A stretch of DNA of 64,000 bases, taken from contig NZ_CP119327.1 in the NCBI RefSeq assembly GCF_022815905.2, forward strand, positions 2,046,001 through 2,110,000, in the 5' to 3' direction. The notes beneath the pieces are model-generated. The model ran no database searches and had not been told where the DNA came from. It saw nothing but the letters and a program-made list of their open reading frames with translations. How positions within the stretch are numbered: position 1 is the stretch's first letter; the number at the start of each line of letters is the position of its first letter. A program made the translations under genes and the position numbers. The stretch comes from Staphylococcus sp. NRL 16/872. Its GTDB lineage: Bacteria > Bacillota > Bacilli > Staphylococcales > Staphylococcaceae. Positions 9,347 to 18,621 of this stretch are shown here, in pieces.

Positions 9347-10387
9347 TTATTGTTTTACTTTGTCTAATACTTTATTTAATTCATCGATTTGTTTTATAGT
9401 TGTAGATGTTGATCCAGCACTGAAGTACCATAATTTAGGATCTAATTCAAAAACGTTACCAGCTTTAATTGCTTTTACATCTTTAATCACATCATTCGCA
9501 AGTGTTTGTTTCGCAGTTGATTTACCGCTTACTACTTGTCCTCTATCCATTGCTAAAATAATGCCTGGATTTTTAGAAGTAATATATTCATTGTTGATAT
9601 TTTGACCATGTGGGCTTGCTTTAACATGATTGTCAGCAGGTTTGAATCCTAAAGTATCAAATACTAAATCTCCAAATCTTCCACCTGGACCAAATGTTGA
9701 TAATTCACCTTCATTAACAAGTAGATACATTGTTTTTTCATTTACTTTTTCAGTTTTCGCTTTTGTATCAGCTATTTTTTTATCTAATTCTTCATTTAGG
9801 GCTTTCGCTTTGTCTTCTTTATCATAAATTTTTCCTAAATTAGTTGTAACCTGTTTCATGTCTTTAAGATAATTTTTCTCGCTTGAACCTACATAAACGA
9901 TTTTAGCATCAGGTGCTGCTTTTTTAAGCTCGTCTAAATTCTTTTGAGTAGCTGTTCTACCAGAAATATAAATTACATCCGGCTTAGCTGTCGCTACCTT
10001 ATCAAAGTTAATTTGCATTAAATTACCAGTATTCACATATTTATCATCTTTAAATTCATCTAAGAATTTAGGTAATGCTTTATTTTGCTCGCCTTTAGGT
10101 AAGCCTACAATTTGAGATTCAACTCCAAATGCTTTTAAAACATCCACTGCTCCGTAATCGAAAACGATGGCTTTTTTAGGATTTTTAGGTACGTCTACAG
10201 TATTGCTAATTTTTTTAGCGTCACCACCATCTTTTTTCTCACCACGTAAACTATAATTATTTTCAATTTTTACTGTATCACTCGCAGTATCTTTTTTGGC
10301 TTCATTATTTTTGTTGTCAGAACCTTTACCACATGCGGTTAACACTAAGACAATACTCAATAATATAAATAAAATGGATTTCTTCAT
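9347..10387 (-). CDS. Second SstD-like iron-siderophore-binding lipoprotein
   Basis: A 346-residue lipoprotein (signal peptide MKKSILFILLSIVLVLTAC, lipobox cysteine C19) of the periplasmic-binding-protein family for iron complexes, with EGELSTFGPGGRFGDLVFDT and SPHGQNINNEYI in its C-terminal lobe. It is a clear paralogue of the adjacent SstD: the two share long stretches such as LPKFLDEFKDDKY and EGELST. It should feed the SstABC permease with catechol-type siderophores, by analogy. I start at ATG 10387 after GAAGGAG; the frame is open to 10438 but without a binding site. It has its own Fur box, so it can be expressed independently of sstABCD. Confidence 0.87.
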   Translation of the reverse strand: MKKSILFILLSIVLVLTACGKGSDNKNNEAKKDTASDTVKIENNYSLRGEKKDGGDAKKISNTVDVPKNPKKAIVFDYGAVDVLKAFGVESQIVGLPKGEQNKALPKFLDEFKDDKYVNTGNLMQINFDKVATAKPDVIYISGRTATQKNLDELKKAAPDAKIVYVGSSEKNYLKDMKQVTTNLGKIYDKEDKAKALNEELDKKIADTKAKTEKVNEKTMYLLVNEGELSTFGPGGRFGDLVFDTLGFKPADNHVKASPHGQNINNEYITSKNPGIILAMDRGQVVSGKSTAKQTLANDVIKDVKAIKAGNVFELDPKLWYFSAGSTSTTIKQIDELNKVLDKVKQ

Positions 10388-10417
10388 AGATGCCAAACTC
10401 CTTCGATGTATATTAAT

Positions 10418-10436
10418 GATAATGATTATCAATATC
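10418..10436. promoter_or_regulatory. Fur box upstream of second sstD
   Basis: GATAATGATTATCAATATC matches the 19-bp Fur consensus at 18 of 19 positions and lies about 31 bases before the gene start. Iron-dependent repression is inferred from the site. Confidence 0.9.
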
Positions 10437-10516
10437 ATTAAATTTATATTACTTTATTATTCAACATTTGACAATATTATTTTTAAACATAATTTTTAAT
10501 TTTATGATATATAAAA

Positions 10517-10546
10517 AGAGGCTCCGTCTTTAACGACGGAACCTCT
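10517..10546 (-). terminator. sstD terminator
   Basis: AGAGGCTCCGTC (10517-10528) pairs with GACGGAACCTCT (10535-10546) with one internal mismatch; the minus strand continues into a T-rich stretch. It separates sstD from its tandem paralogue. Confidence 0.8.
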
Positions 10547-10557
10547 ATAAATGAGTA

Positions 10558-11595
10558 TTATTTATCGACTACTTTTTCTAATTCTTCAATTTGTTTGACT
10601 GTTGTTGTTGAAGAACCTGAAGCGAAGTACCATAATTTAGGATCTAATTCATATACTTCATCATCTTTAACAGCTTTAACATCTTTAATAACATTATTTC
10701 CTAAGACTTGTTTAGCTGTTGATTTACCACCTACAACTGAACCACGGTCCATTGCTAAAATTACATCTGGATTTTGTTTAGTGATGTATTCATTATTCAC
10801 GTTTTGACCATGAGGACTATCGCTTACGTTTTTATCAGCAGGTTTAAATCCTAATGTATTAAATACTAAATCACCAAAACGTCCATTGGGACCGTATGTA
10901 GATAATTCTCCTTCATTTACTAATAAATACATTACTTTTTTATCAAAATCTTTAGTTTTGTCTTTCATTTCAGAGATTTTCTTATCTAAATCTTTATTAA
11001 TTTTTTTAGCTTTATCTTCTTTATCATAGATTTTTCCTAAGTTCTCTGTATTTTTCTTCATATCATTAACTAAATTTTTGTCTTCTGTACCTACGTAAAC
11101 AATTTTAGCGTTTGGTGCAGCTTTTTTAAATTCATCTAGATTTTTTTGATTAGCAGTTCTTCCGGAAATAAAGATAACTTCAGGTTTTGCCTCTGCAATT
11201 TTATCAAAATTAACCTCTTTTAAACTACCAGTATTTAAATACTTATCGTCTTTAAACTCATCTAAAAACTTAGGTAAAGATTGATTATTTTCCCCTTTAG
11301 GTAAGCCTTTTACTTTATCTGCTACACCCATTTCTTTTAATACATCTAATGCCCCATAATCTAGTACTACTGCGTTTTTAGGATTTTTAGGAACTTTAAC
11401 AGTGTTAGATACCTTTTTCGCATCACTGCCATCTTGTTCCTTACCACTTGCTTCAAAGTTATTTTTAATTGTTACAGTTTCTTTTGAGTCATTACTTTCA
11501 CTTTTAGTATTTGAATCATTACTTTTTGAGCCATTACTACAAGCTGATAAAACTAAAACGATTGATAATAATAAAAATAAGACCGATTTTTTCAT
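10558..11595 (-). CDS. sstD: SstD, siderophore-binding lipoprotein
   Basis: A 345-residue lipoprotein (MKKSVLFLLLSIVLVLSAC, C19) of the iron-siderophore binding-protein class. SstD of S. aureus captures ferrated catechol and catecholamine ligands and hands them to SstABC; order and orientation here are the same. The mature N-terminus is a charged Ser/Asn/Lys linker (residues 20-45). ATG 11595 follows AAGGAGTC. A 123-base gap with an 11-bp inverted repeat separates it from sstC, so its expression may be tuned separately from the upstream permease genes. Confidence 0.92.
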   Translation of the reverse strand: MKKSVLFLLLSIVLVLSACSNGSKSNDSNTKSESNDSKETVTIKNNFEASGKEQDGSDAKKVSNTVKVPKNPKNAVVLDYGALDVLKEMGVADKVKGLPKGENNQSLPKFLDEFKDDKYLNTGSLKEVNFDKIAEAKPEVIFISGRTANQKNLDEFKKAAPNAKIVYVGTEDKNLVNDMKKNTENLGKIYDKEDKAKKINKDLDKKISEMKDKTKDFDKKVMYLLVNEGELSTYGPNGRFGDLVFNTLGFKPADKNVSDSPHGQNVNNEYITKQNPDVILAMDRGSVVGGKSTAKQVLGNNVIKDVKAVKDDEVYELDPKLWYFASGSSTTTVKQIEELEKVVDK

Positions 11596-11617
11596 TTATA
11601 TATACGACTCCTTAATA

Positions 11618-11707
11618 AAATTTAACCTAAATACTGAATTACATCTAGACTTCTCTCTATTTTACGTCTTCGATCGCATCACCCCTTTAAATTTTGAGGT
11701 TAAATTT
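11618..11707 (-). repeat. Inverted repeat in sstC-sstD gap
   Basis: AAATTTAACCT (11618-11628) and AGGTTAAATTT (11697-11707) are perfect 11-bp inverted arms around 68 bases. Possible intercistronic RNA hairpin; function unknown. Confidence 0.45.
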
Positions 11708-11718
11708 ACCTATTAAAT

Positions 11719-12492
11719 TTAGTCGAATATCACTTCGTCATAATATAAACAGATACGTTGTCCTCTTATCTCTTCTATATGGACATCCATTTCGTATAAT
11801 TCTTTTAAAATGGCTGATTGTATCACATTATCTTTAATATCTGCTTTAACAATTTCTCCTTGTTTAAGGGCGATGATATCGTCTGAGTAACAAGACGCAA
11901 AGTTAATATCATGTAATACGATGATAATTGTCTTATCTAATTCACGACATAATGCGCGTAACGTCTGCATAATTTGCACTGAATGCTTCATATCTAAATT
12001 ATTTAAAGGTTCATCAAGTAAAATATAATCCGTATCCTGTGCAATTGTCATAGCGATATACGCACGTTGACGTTGGCCACCGGATAATGTTTTTATATTT
12101 CGATTTCTAATTTCTTTAAGTTGTAATAAATCTAAAGCATACTCAACTTTTTCATAATCTTCTTTTTTCATTCGTCCTTTTGAGTATGGAAAACGTCCGA
12201 AATTAACTAATTGCTCAACAGTGATATTCATTTCAGTATGATTCGTTTGTTTTAAAATACTTAACTTTTTAGCTAAATCGTCATTCTTATAATCTAAGAC
12301 AGATTTACCTTCAACTGTAATAGTCCCTTTTTCATACTCAAATAAGCGACTAATTGCAGATAATAATGTACTTTTTCCAGCGCCATTAGGTCCAATTAAA
12401 GAAGTCAGTCTTCCTTTTTTAATATCCACGTTAATGTCTTTTAAAATAGGTTTGTTTTGTATTGATTTATCTAAATTTTGAATTTGAATCAA
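11719..12492 (-). CDS. sstC: SstC, iron-siderophore ABC transporter ATPase
   Basis: A 257-residue ABC ATPase: Walker A GPNGAGKST (~34-42), Q-loop LKQTNHTEM (~81), signature LSGGQRQRAYIAM (~136-148), Walker B DYILLDEPLNNLD (~154-166) and the switch histidine in VLHDINFA. This is the FecE/FepC type that powers ferric siderophore import. It overlaps sstB by 4 bases (ATGA-type coupling), so it is co-translated with the permeases. Confidence 0.93.
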   Translation of the reverse strand: MIQIQNLDKSIQNKPILKDINVDIKKGRLTSLIGPNGAGKSTLLSAISRLFEYEKGTITVEGKSVLDYKNDDLAKKLSILKQTNHTEMNITVEQLVNFGRFPYSKGRMKKEDYEKVEYALDLLQLKEIRNRNIKTLSGGQRQRAYIAMTIAQDTDYILLDEPLNNLDMKHSVQIMQTLRALCRELDKTIIIVLHDINFASCYSDDIIALKQGEIVKADIKDNVIQSAILKELYEMDVHIEEIRGQRICLYYDEVIFD

Positions 12493-13448
12493 TTTGCACT
12501 TCTCCTTTTAACCAGTAAGTAAATGAAGTAACTACCACCGACTAAGTCCACAATTAAACTGAATTCTGTCGTAGCTTCGAAAAGATTTTCAACTACCCAT
12601 TGCGCCATAAATAAACTAATCCAACTAAACAAAATCGTCGTTGGTAAAATGTATTTATGTTCATACGTTTTCATAAATTCATGTGCTAAATTAACTGTTA
12701 ATAAACCAAGAAAAGTTACTGGACCTATTAATGCAGTAGATATAGAAACGAGTAAGGCCACCATAATGAGTAAGATACGTGTCATCTTGTCATAGGAAAC
12801 CCCTAAATTAATGGCTTGCGCTTTTCCTAATAAAAGAACGTCTAAATACGGACGAAGTATAATAGTTATAATAATTAAAATAACTAATAAAATTCCTGAA
12901 ACAACAACCAAATTAGAATTAGCTGCTTCAAAACTAGCAAACATCGCACTTTGAACTGCTAGGAAAGAATCCGGGTTCATTATGAGTTGAAGGAAACTTG
13001 TAATACTTCGGAAAAAAGTTCCCATTATAACCCCTACTAATAAAATGAAATAAACTGAAAAGTTACCAAGTTTGAATATTCCTTGAAATAATAATAATGA
13101 AAATAAAACCATAGCAATTAAAGTAATTAAAAAATTCAAATAAACATTGGTAACAATTGTAGCTTGCTCACTTAGTAAAAATACTGGTAGTACTTTAACA
13201 AATAAATAAACTGAATCAAGCCCCATAATAGAAGGAGTTAATAATCTATTGGTCGTAATAGCTTGGAATATAACAACGGATGTTCCTATTGCTCCACCGA
13301 CTAATAAGATTAAAATGAATTTTTTTAAACGACTTTGAAACTGATATTCAAAGATATCAAAATCTAAACCTACTAATAAGTAAAAAATTGCCATACAAAT
13401 CGTTATAACAGTTAATATGACTATTTTTTTGTTAGAACTAATTTGCAT
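12489..13448 (-). CDS. sstB: SstB, iron-siderophore ABC permease
   Basis: A 319-residue FecCD-type permease with about nine hydrophobic segments. The cytoplasmic coupling region LLLGKAQAINLGVSYDKMTR (~205-224) and GPVTFLGLLTVNLAHEF (~241-257) are the family signatures. It pairs with SstA in the membrane to form the siderophore channel. Its start overlaps the end of sstA by 11 bases, typical of a tight operon. Confidence 0.93.
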   Translation of the reverse strand: MQISSNKKIVILTVITICMAIFYLLVGLDFDIFEYQFQSRLKKFILILLVGGAIGTSVVIFQAITTNRLLTPSIMGLDSVYLFVKVLPVFLLSEQATIVTNVYLNFLITLIAMVLFSLLLFQGIFKLGNFSVYFILLVGVIMGTFFRSITSFLQLIMNPDSFLAVQSAMFASFEAANSNLVVVSGILLVILIIITIILRPYLDVLLLGKAQAINLGVSYDKMTRILLIMVALLVSISTALIGPVTFLGLLTVNLAHEFMKTYEHKYILPTTILFSWISLFMAQWVVENLFEATTEFSLIVDLVGGSYFIYLLVKRRSAN

Positions 13449-14406
13449 AATTTTTCCTACCTTTCATTAGTAAGATTAGGAAAATAATTGTGCCAAATAC
13501 ACCAATAGTTAAACCGATGTTAATTTCGTAAGGATAAACAATTAACCTACCAATAATATCGGAGATTAATACAAAAATCGCACCTAACATAAGCGTATGT
13601 GGCAATGCGTTTTTCAAATGATCACCTCTATAAATAGAGATAATGTTTGGTACAATTAATCCTAAAAATGGTAACGTCCCTACTGTTACAACAACTAAAG
13701 CTGTTAAGGTTGCAGTAATAAATAAAGCGATATTAATGATTTTTTCATAACTTACACCTAAATTATGACTAAAGTCTTTTCCCATACCTGCGATTGTAAA
13801 ATGATTTGCAAAAATAAATGCTAGAAGAAGTAAAGGCACAGTAAGATATAATACCTCATAACGGCCACTCGTAATAATCGCAAAGTTACCAGTTAACCAA
13901 TTTCCAATACTTTGTAATGCATTTGTTCTTAAAGCTATAAATGTAGTAAAACTTGAAACAATGCCGCCAATCATAATACCTAATAGGGGAACAAAAATGA
14001 CTTCTTTAACACGGATAAAGTTAATTAATCGAACAAATAAAAATGTCCCGATTAAACTTAACGCAACAGCGAATAATAATTTAATTAGAATGTGGCCATT
14101 TGGAAAAAAGATAAGTGAGATTAAAATACCTAATTTTGCCCATTCCATCGTTCCAGCAGTCGTAGGACTTACAAATTTATTTTGCATCATCTGTTGCATA
14201 ATTAATCCTGCTAAAGCAAGTGAACTTCCTGAAAGAAGGATACTAACTGTTCGAGGAATTCGACTTGAAACCAAGATATTCCTTTGTTCGTCATTTAAAT
14301 GGAAAATATCTGTTAGAGAGAGCTGACTCACTCCTACAAATAAGGAGACAATAGTTAAAATCACTAATAAAATCAGTAAAACATACCCCTTAAATAAAAA
14401 TTTCAT
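13438..14406 (-). CDS. sstA: SstA, iron-siderophore ABC permease
   Basis: A 322-residue FecCD-type permease, first gene of the sst operon. It carries SGSSLALAGLIMQQMMQN (~55-72), NLGVSYEKIINIAL (~215-228) and VGTLPFLGLIVPNIISIYRG (~241-260), with eight to ten membrane segments. ATG 14406 follows AAGGAGAA. A -10/-35 pair and a near-perfect Fur box sit just upstream, so the whole operon should be induced by iron limitation. Confidence 0.93.
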   Translation of the reverse strand: MKFLFKGYVLLILLVILTIVSLFVGVSQLSLTDIFHLNDEQRNILVSSRIPRTVSILLSGSSLALAGLIMQQMMQNKFVSPTTAGTMEWAKLGILISLIFFPNGHILIKLLFAVALSLIGTFLFVRLINFIRVKEVIFVPLLGIMIGGIVSSFTTFIALRTNALQSIGNWLTGNFAIITSGRYEVLYLTVPLLLLAFIFANHFTIAGMGKDFSHNLGVSYEKIINIALFITATLTALVVVTVGTLPFLGLIVPNIISIYRGDHLKNALPHTLMLGAIFVLISDIIGRLIVYPYEINIGLTIGVFGTIIFLILLMKGRKNYAN

Positions 14407-14457
14407 TAGCTATTCTCCTTGCTAGATATGTATAAAATTTATAATCATTATTCCAAT

Positions 14458-14476
14458 GATAATGATTATCATTACT
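14458..14476 (-). promoter_or_regulatory. Fur box of sstABCD
   Basis: GATAATGATTATCATTACT matches the Fur consensus at 17 of 19 positions and is nearly palindromic. It starts a few bases downstream of the minus-strand -10 box TATAAT (14483-14488; -35 ATTGAA 14505-14510, 16-bp spacer), placed to block transcription. Confidence 0.9.
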
Positions 14477-14562
14477 ATCAATATTATAGATTATTTGACT
14501 TAATTTCAATAGCTTTTCTTATTTTTTAGTTCATTAACAGAAAATTTTTCACACTAAAAAAA

Positions 14563-14590
14563 CGATTTCGATATATTAAAATCGAAATCG
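14563..14590 (-). terminator. nrdF terminator
   Basis: CGATTTCGAT (14563-14572) and ATCGAAATCG (14581-14590) form a perfect 10-bp stem, followed on the minus strand by a run of T. Confidence 0.88.
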
Positions 14591-14606
14591 CTTCATATTA
14601 TTCTTA

Positions 14607-15575
14607 TTAATTATCAAAAATAAAATCTTCATCTTGCAACGCTTCTACATTTAACGCTAATGTGTAGCCATCACCTTTAACTGAGAAGAAGTCATGATTT
14701 TTAGTTGATGTATCTAAAGCATTTTCAATAATTGGGTTGAATTCTTTTTCCTCAAAATAAGGATCAAAGCCAAGATTAGATAAAGCTTTATTCCCATTAT
14801 ATTGAACATAGTTAAGCACATCTTCACTTAAACCGATATCATCATATAACATGTGAGTGTAAGATACTTCATTATTATATAACTCTTCTAACAATTTATA
14901 CATTTCTTTATCGGCTCTTTGTTTTTCATTCTCAGAAAGTTCATTACGTAAACTTTGAGCATCTAACCCAGTGAAAACACCATGAATAGATTCGTCTAAT
15001 AAGATTTTTCTAATAATTTCTCCAGAAGTAGTCATTTTACCTTGTCCAGCAAGATATAAAGGATAATAAAAACCAGAGTAGAATAAGAACGTTTCTAAGA
15101 ACACACTTGAAACTCTTGCGATATATTGATCATAAATAGATGCTTCTTTACCCCATAATTTATGATAATTGTCGATAATTTTGTCAGATTTATATTTTAA
15201 ATGAGGCTCTTCAATTACCCAAGTATCTAATAAATAATTTGTTTCACTTGATGGAAGTAACGTTGTAAAGATATGCGAATAACTTTTAGCGTGAATTTGT
15301 TCCATCATTGCCATAAATGAATATACAGCTTTTTTACGCAAGTCTGTTGTGTGTAACATAATTAATGGCATACCATCATCTGCTTGATGTGTGTCTAAGC
15401 CAGTTAATCCTGCTAACGCACGTTTGAATGTATTTTTCTCATCTTCTGTTAATGTCTTCCAACTTGCAATATCCTTTGATACTTTAAATTCAGTTTCCAC
15501 CCACATTTGTGAGATGTTTTGACGCCAAAACATGTTCGTCATATCTTCTTGAGTATTCCAATTGACGGCCTTCAT
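14607..15575 (-). CDS. nrdF: NrdF, class Ib ribonucleotide reductase beta subunit
   Basis: A 322-residue ferritin-like protein that holds the dimanganese/diiron-tyrosyl radical cofactor. Ligands visible are D61 (LDTHQADD), E92 and H95 (MEQIHAKSYSH), radical tyrosine Y99, E161 (ETFLFYSGFYYP) and E195/H198 (LLDESIHG). With NrdE it makes deoxyribonucleotides aerobically; NrdI activates the metal site. ATG 15575 follows GAGGAGG. It is last in nrdIEF, separated from nrdE by a 139-base gap with a strong hairpin. Confidence 0.96.
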   Translation of the reverse strand: MKAVNWNTQEDMTNMFWRQNISQMWVETEFKVSKDIASWKTLTEDEKNTFKRALAGLTGLDTHQADDGMPLIMLHTTDLRKKAVYSFMAMMEQIHAKSYSHIFTTLLPSSETNYLLDTWVIEEPHLKYKSDKIIDNYHKLWGKEASIYDQYIARVSSVFLETFLFYSGFYYPLYLAGQGKMTTSGEIIRKILLDESIHGVFTGLDAQSLRNELSENEKQRADKEMYKLLEELYNNEVSYTHMLYDDIGLSEDVLNYVQYNGNKALSNLGFDPYFEEKEFNPIIENALDTSTKNHDFFSVKGDGYTLALNVEALQDEDFIFDN

Positions 15576-15621
15576 TTAATAAATCCTCCTCTTTTATATC
15601 ACATAGCTAAGTTACATTTTT

Positions 15622-15677
15622 AAGAGGAAAAGGTATAATTTTTCTTAGAAAATGAGATACTTATACCTTCTCCTCTT
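15622..15677 (-). repeat. Hairpin between nrdE and nrdF
   Basis: A 17-base arm (15622-15638) pairs with 15661-15677 with one mismatch around a 22-base loop. It lies inside the nrdIEF operon and resembles a processing or attenuation hairpin rather than an end-of-operon terminator. Confidence 0.6.
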
Positions 15678-15714
15678 TATCTATATTATCGGTATCTAGT
15701 GATTGATCTGTTGA

Positions 15715-17820
15715 TTAAATCGCACAACTTGTACATTCTTCTACACTTAATAATTTATTACGAGTGTAGTATAGAGATTTAAGACCTTTATGATGTGCGT
15801 AAACATATAATCTAGATAATTCACGTGTTGAAATTTCAGAGTTAACATATAAGATTGTTGAAATTCCTTGGTCTACGTGTGTTTGAATCGTCGCAATTAA
15901 ATCGATTAATTTCATTTGGTCTGTATTAAATGCTGATTTATAATACCACATTGTTTCTGGTGATAAGAATGGCATTGGATAGAACGTTTCAGCATTACCA
16001 TACGTACGTCGTTCAATTTGGTCTACGATTGGCATTACAGAACTTGTAGCATTTTGAACATATGAAATACTTTGTGTTGGTGCAATAGCAAGTCGATATG
16101 CATGATATAAACCATATTGTTGCACTTGTTCTTTTAATGCTTTCCAATCTGAAACAGTAGGAATATCTAACCCTTCAAATAAACGTTTTACTTTATCAAA
16201 TTTAGGTGTGATGTCTTCTTTAGTATAAAAATCGAAATATTTACCACTTGCATAATCTGATTTATCAAAATCTTGATATACTTCTCCACGTTCTTTAGCT
16301 ATTTCCATTGAACGCTCTATAGAATAATAATTCATCATCATAAAGAAGACGTTGGCGAAATCTTTTGCTTCTTCAGATTCATAACCAATTTTATTTTTAG
16401 CTAAATAACCATGTAAATTCATAACACCTAAGCCAACTGAATGTAATTCACTATTAGCTTTTCTTACGCCTGGCGCATTTTGGATATTTGCTTCATCGCT
16501 AACTACTGTTAATGCATCCATACCAGTGTGTACAGAATCTCTAAATTTACCTGTTTCCATTACGTTCACAATATTTAATGAACCTAAGTTACATGAAATA
16601 TCGCGTTTGATTTCATCTTCAATACCATAATCATTGATCACTGAAGTTTCTTGTAATTGGAAGATTTCCGTACATAAGTTACTCATCTTAATTTGGCCAA
16701 TATTTGAATTAGCATGCACTTTATTAGCATTGTCTTTAAACATTAAATATGGGTAACCTGATTGTAATTGGGTTTGAGCAATCATATTTAACATTTCACG
16801 TGCGTCTTTTTTCTTTTTAACGATATTAGGGTTAGCTACCATTTCGTCGTAATATTTCTCTAAATCTATATCGTCAAGCGTTACACCATATTCTTGTTTT
16901 ACAGTATGTGGTGCAAACATATAGAAGTCTTTACCTTCTTTAGCAAGATCAAAGAATTTTGATGGCACGATTAATCCGGTTGAAATTGTAGATAAACGTA
17001 AATCTTCATCTGCATTTACTTTTTTAGTATCTAAGAATTCTTCAACATCATAATGGAAGATGTTTAAGTAAACTGCACCTGCCCCCGGACGTTGACCTAA
17101 TTGGTCAGCATAGCTAAAGCCACCTTCTAAAGCTTTAGCGACTGGTAGTACGCCTTTAGCGACACCTTTAATACCTTTAATTGCTTCACCACGCGCACGT
17201 AATTTAGATAAGTTAATTGCTACACCACCACCAATTTTACTTAATTGTTTAGCAGTTGAATCGATAAAGTTAATTGAGTTTAAACTGTCATCAACTTCTA
17301 ATAAGAAACATGAAACTAATTCACCACGACGAGCACGACCTGCATTTAAGAAAGTAGGTGTAGCAGGTTGATAACGCTGTTCGACCATCGCTAAAATGAA
17401 TTGTTTTGCTTGTTGTTTGTTACCTGCAGCTAAATATAAAGCAACAATAGCAACATGTTGATTATAATCTTCTAAGAATTGAGATTTATCATTTGTTTTA
17501 AGCGCATAGTCTTTATAAAATTTGCTTGCTGACATATAACTAGCAAACTCGAAATGAATTGACTTAGCAAATTCAGTAATTTCTACTAAATCTTCTTCGC
17601 TATATTGTTCGAAGACATTAAAATAAAAATTATTGTCTACTAAATAATGCAAGCGCTCAATTTCACTATCAAAGTATATTGTTTTATCGTGAATTTCTTC
17701 TAAATATACTTTTAATGCTTCTTGATCTTTTCCTAAATCAAAGAAACCATTGTCTTTACGTTTTGTTACTTCATTATTTAGCTCAATATGATTGTACTTT
17801 TTCTCGTCCATAATTTTCAT
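15715..17820 (-). CDS. nrdE: NrdE, class Ib ribonucleotide reductase alpha subunit
   Basis: A 701-residue catalytic subunit. It has the substrate-binding cysteine in [15 protein letters not shown], the partner cysteine in [13 protein letters not shown], the radical-relay region near [18 protein letters not shown], and the C-terminal redox pair C696/C699 in EECTSCAI that is re-reduced by NrdH-type thiols. I place the start at ATG 17820 ([13 protein letters not shown]), giving 701 residues and an AAGGTGGGG ribosome binding site; the frame stays open to 17880. Its start overlaps the end of nrdI by 38 bases, so translation is coupled. Confidence 0.96.
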   Translation of the reverse strand: MKIMDEKKYNHIELNNEVTKRKDNGFFDLGKDQEALKVYLEEIHDKTIYFDSEIERLHYLVDNNFYFNVFEQYSEEDLVEITEFAKSIHFEFASYMSASKFYKDYALKTNDKSQFLEDYNQHVAIVALYLAAGNKQQAKQFILAMVEQRYQPATPTFLNAGRARRGELVSCFLLEVDDSLNSINFIDSTAKQLSKIGGGVAINLSKLRARGEAIKGIKGVAKGVLPVAKALEGGFSYADQLGQRPGAGAVYLNIFHYDVEEFLDTKKVNADEDLRLSTISTGLIVPSKFFDLAKEGKDFYMFAPHTVKQEYGVTLDDIDLEKYYDEMVANPNIVKKKKDAREMLNMIAQTQLQSGYPYLMFKDNANKVHANSNIGQIKMSNLCTEIFQLQETSVINDYGIEDEIKRDISCNLGSLNIVNVMETGKFRDSVHTGMDALTVVSDEANIQNAPGVRKANSELHSVGLGVMNLHGYLAKNKIGYESEEAKDFANVFFMMMNYYSIERSMEIAKERGEVYQDFDKSDYASGKYFDFYTKEDITPKFDKVKRLFEGLDIPTVSDWKALKEQVQQYGLYHAYRLAIAPTQSISYVQNATSSVMPIVDQIERRTYGNAETFYPMPFLSPETMWYYKSAFNTDQMKLIDLIATIQTHVDQGISTILYVNSEISTRELSRLYVYAHHKGLKSLYYTRNKLLSVEECTSCAI

Positions 17821-18181
17821 TGAAATGCCCCACCTTATCTTTAAATTCAATAACATCTTTATTCGTGCCTTGTACTTCAAATTTCATTATCAGAGGTACA
17901 TCATACGATTCTGAAATCGTGTGTCCTGCTTTGGCGAAGTTCTGTCCCCAATTACGATTGCCACTGGCTGCAACGGCACGTAAATAGTGATGATTTACTT
18001 CTAAAAATGACTGTACTTCTTGAGGTACTTCCCCAAATCCGATTGTTCCAGTAACTAAAATATAAGGCTCTTCAACACTGTCCTTACAATTCTCTTTAGT
18101 TATTTCCATTACATCTGTGAGTTCACTACGTTTGATAAATCGTCGTACATTTCCAGAAAAGGAGAAATAAACTACTTTCAT
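17783..18181 (-). CDS. nrdI: NrdI, flavodoxin-like activator of NrdF
   Basis: A 132-residue FMN protein that supplies the oxidant for assembling the NrdF cofactor. The start [18 protein letters not shown] contains the phosphate-binding loop, and [13 protein letters not shown] plus [16 protein letters not shown] are the conserved flavin-binding loops of NrdI. ATG 18181 follows AAAGAGGG; the frame extends to 18202 without support. It leads the nrdIEF operon and has an unusually long upstream region with NrdR boxes. Confidence 0.94.
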   Translation of the reverse strand: MKVVYFSFSGNVRRFIKRSELTDVMEITKENCKDSVEEPYILVTGTIGFGEVPQEVQSFLEVNHHYLRAVAASGNRNWGQNFAKAGHTISESYDVPLIMKFEVQGTNKDVIEFKDKVGHFNENYGREKVQSY

Positions 18182-18222
18182 TGGAACGCCCTCTTTCGTC
18201 AATCTATATAATGAATTAAAAA

Positions 18223-18252
18223 GAAGTTCTCTTAAATGTATAAGAAAACTTC
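18223..18252 (-). terminator. Terminator-like hairpin in the nrdI leader
   Basis: On the minus-strand RNA a 12-bp stem (arms 18241-18252 and 18223-18234, one G-U pair) with a 6-base loop is followed by UUUUUAAUU, 42 bases before the nrdI start. A second hairpin (AGACTG/CAGTCT, 18253-18278) precedes it. Confidence 0.6.
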
Positions 18253-18421
18253 AGACTGTAGATAACTTCTTTCAGTCTTTCCATTCTATCTCACTAAGTC
18301 GATAAGCTCAAAATTTCTTGAATGTATAAAAACTTATCTGAACAACAAAAAATTTATTTTACGAGTTCAACTTTTACTTTAAGTTAATGATTTAATAGTC
18401 TATCAGACTTTCACTATTTAA

Positions 18422-18437
18422 CCACTATATGTTGTGT
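18422..18437 (-). promoter_or_regulatory. Third NrdR-box-like site
   Basis: CCACTATATGTTGTGT resembles an NrdR box, but no partner lies at a helical spacing of about 21 or 32 bp. Possibly a remnant or a second weak operator. Confidence 0.4.
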
Positions 18438-18573
18438 TTAAACTACATCATATTTATAATGATTTTATTTCGCTCGTACGGATTAATAGTAATGATTTGG
18501 TAGAAAAAACGAAAAATAAGAGTGATATTTCTATTAAAATGAATAATTCGTATAACACCTATATTCACACCAA

Positions 18574-18621
18574 ACACAACATGTTGTGTCTAATTTTTAA
18601 AATCAATACTATATTCTGTGT
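18574..18621 (-). promoter_or_regulatory. Paired NrdR boxes at the nrdIEF promoter
   Basis: ACACAACATGTTGTGT (18574-18589, perfect palindrome) and ATACTATATTCTGTGT (18606-18621) start exactly 32 bp apart, the three-turn spacing known for NrdR repressor sites. The minus-strand -10 TATAAT (18625-18630) ends only three bases from the second box, so repressor would cover the transcription start. No strong -35 is seen. Confidence 0.8.
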
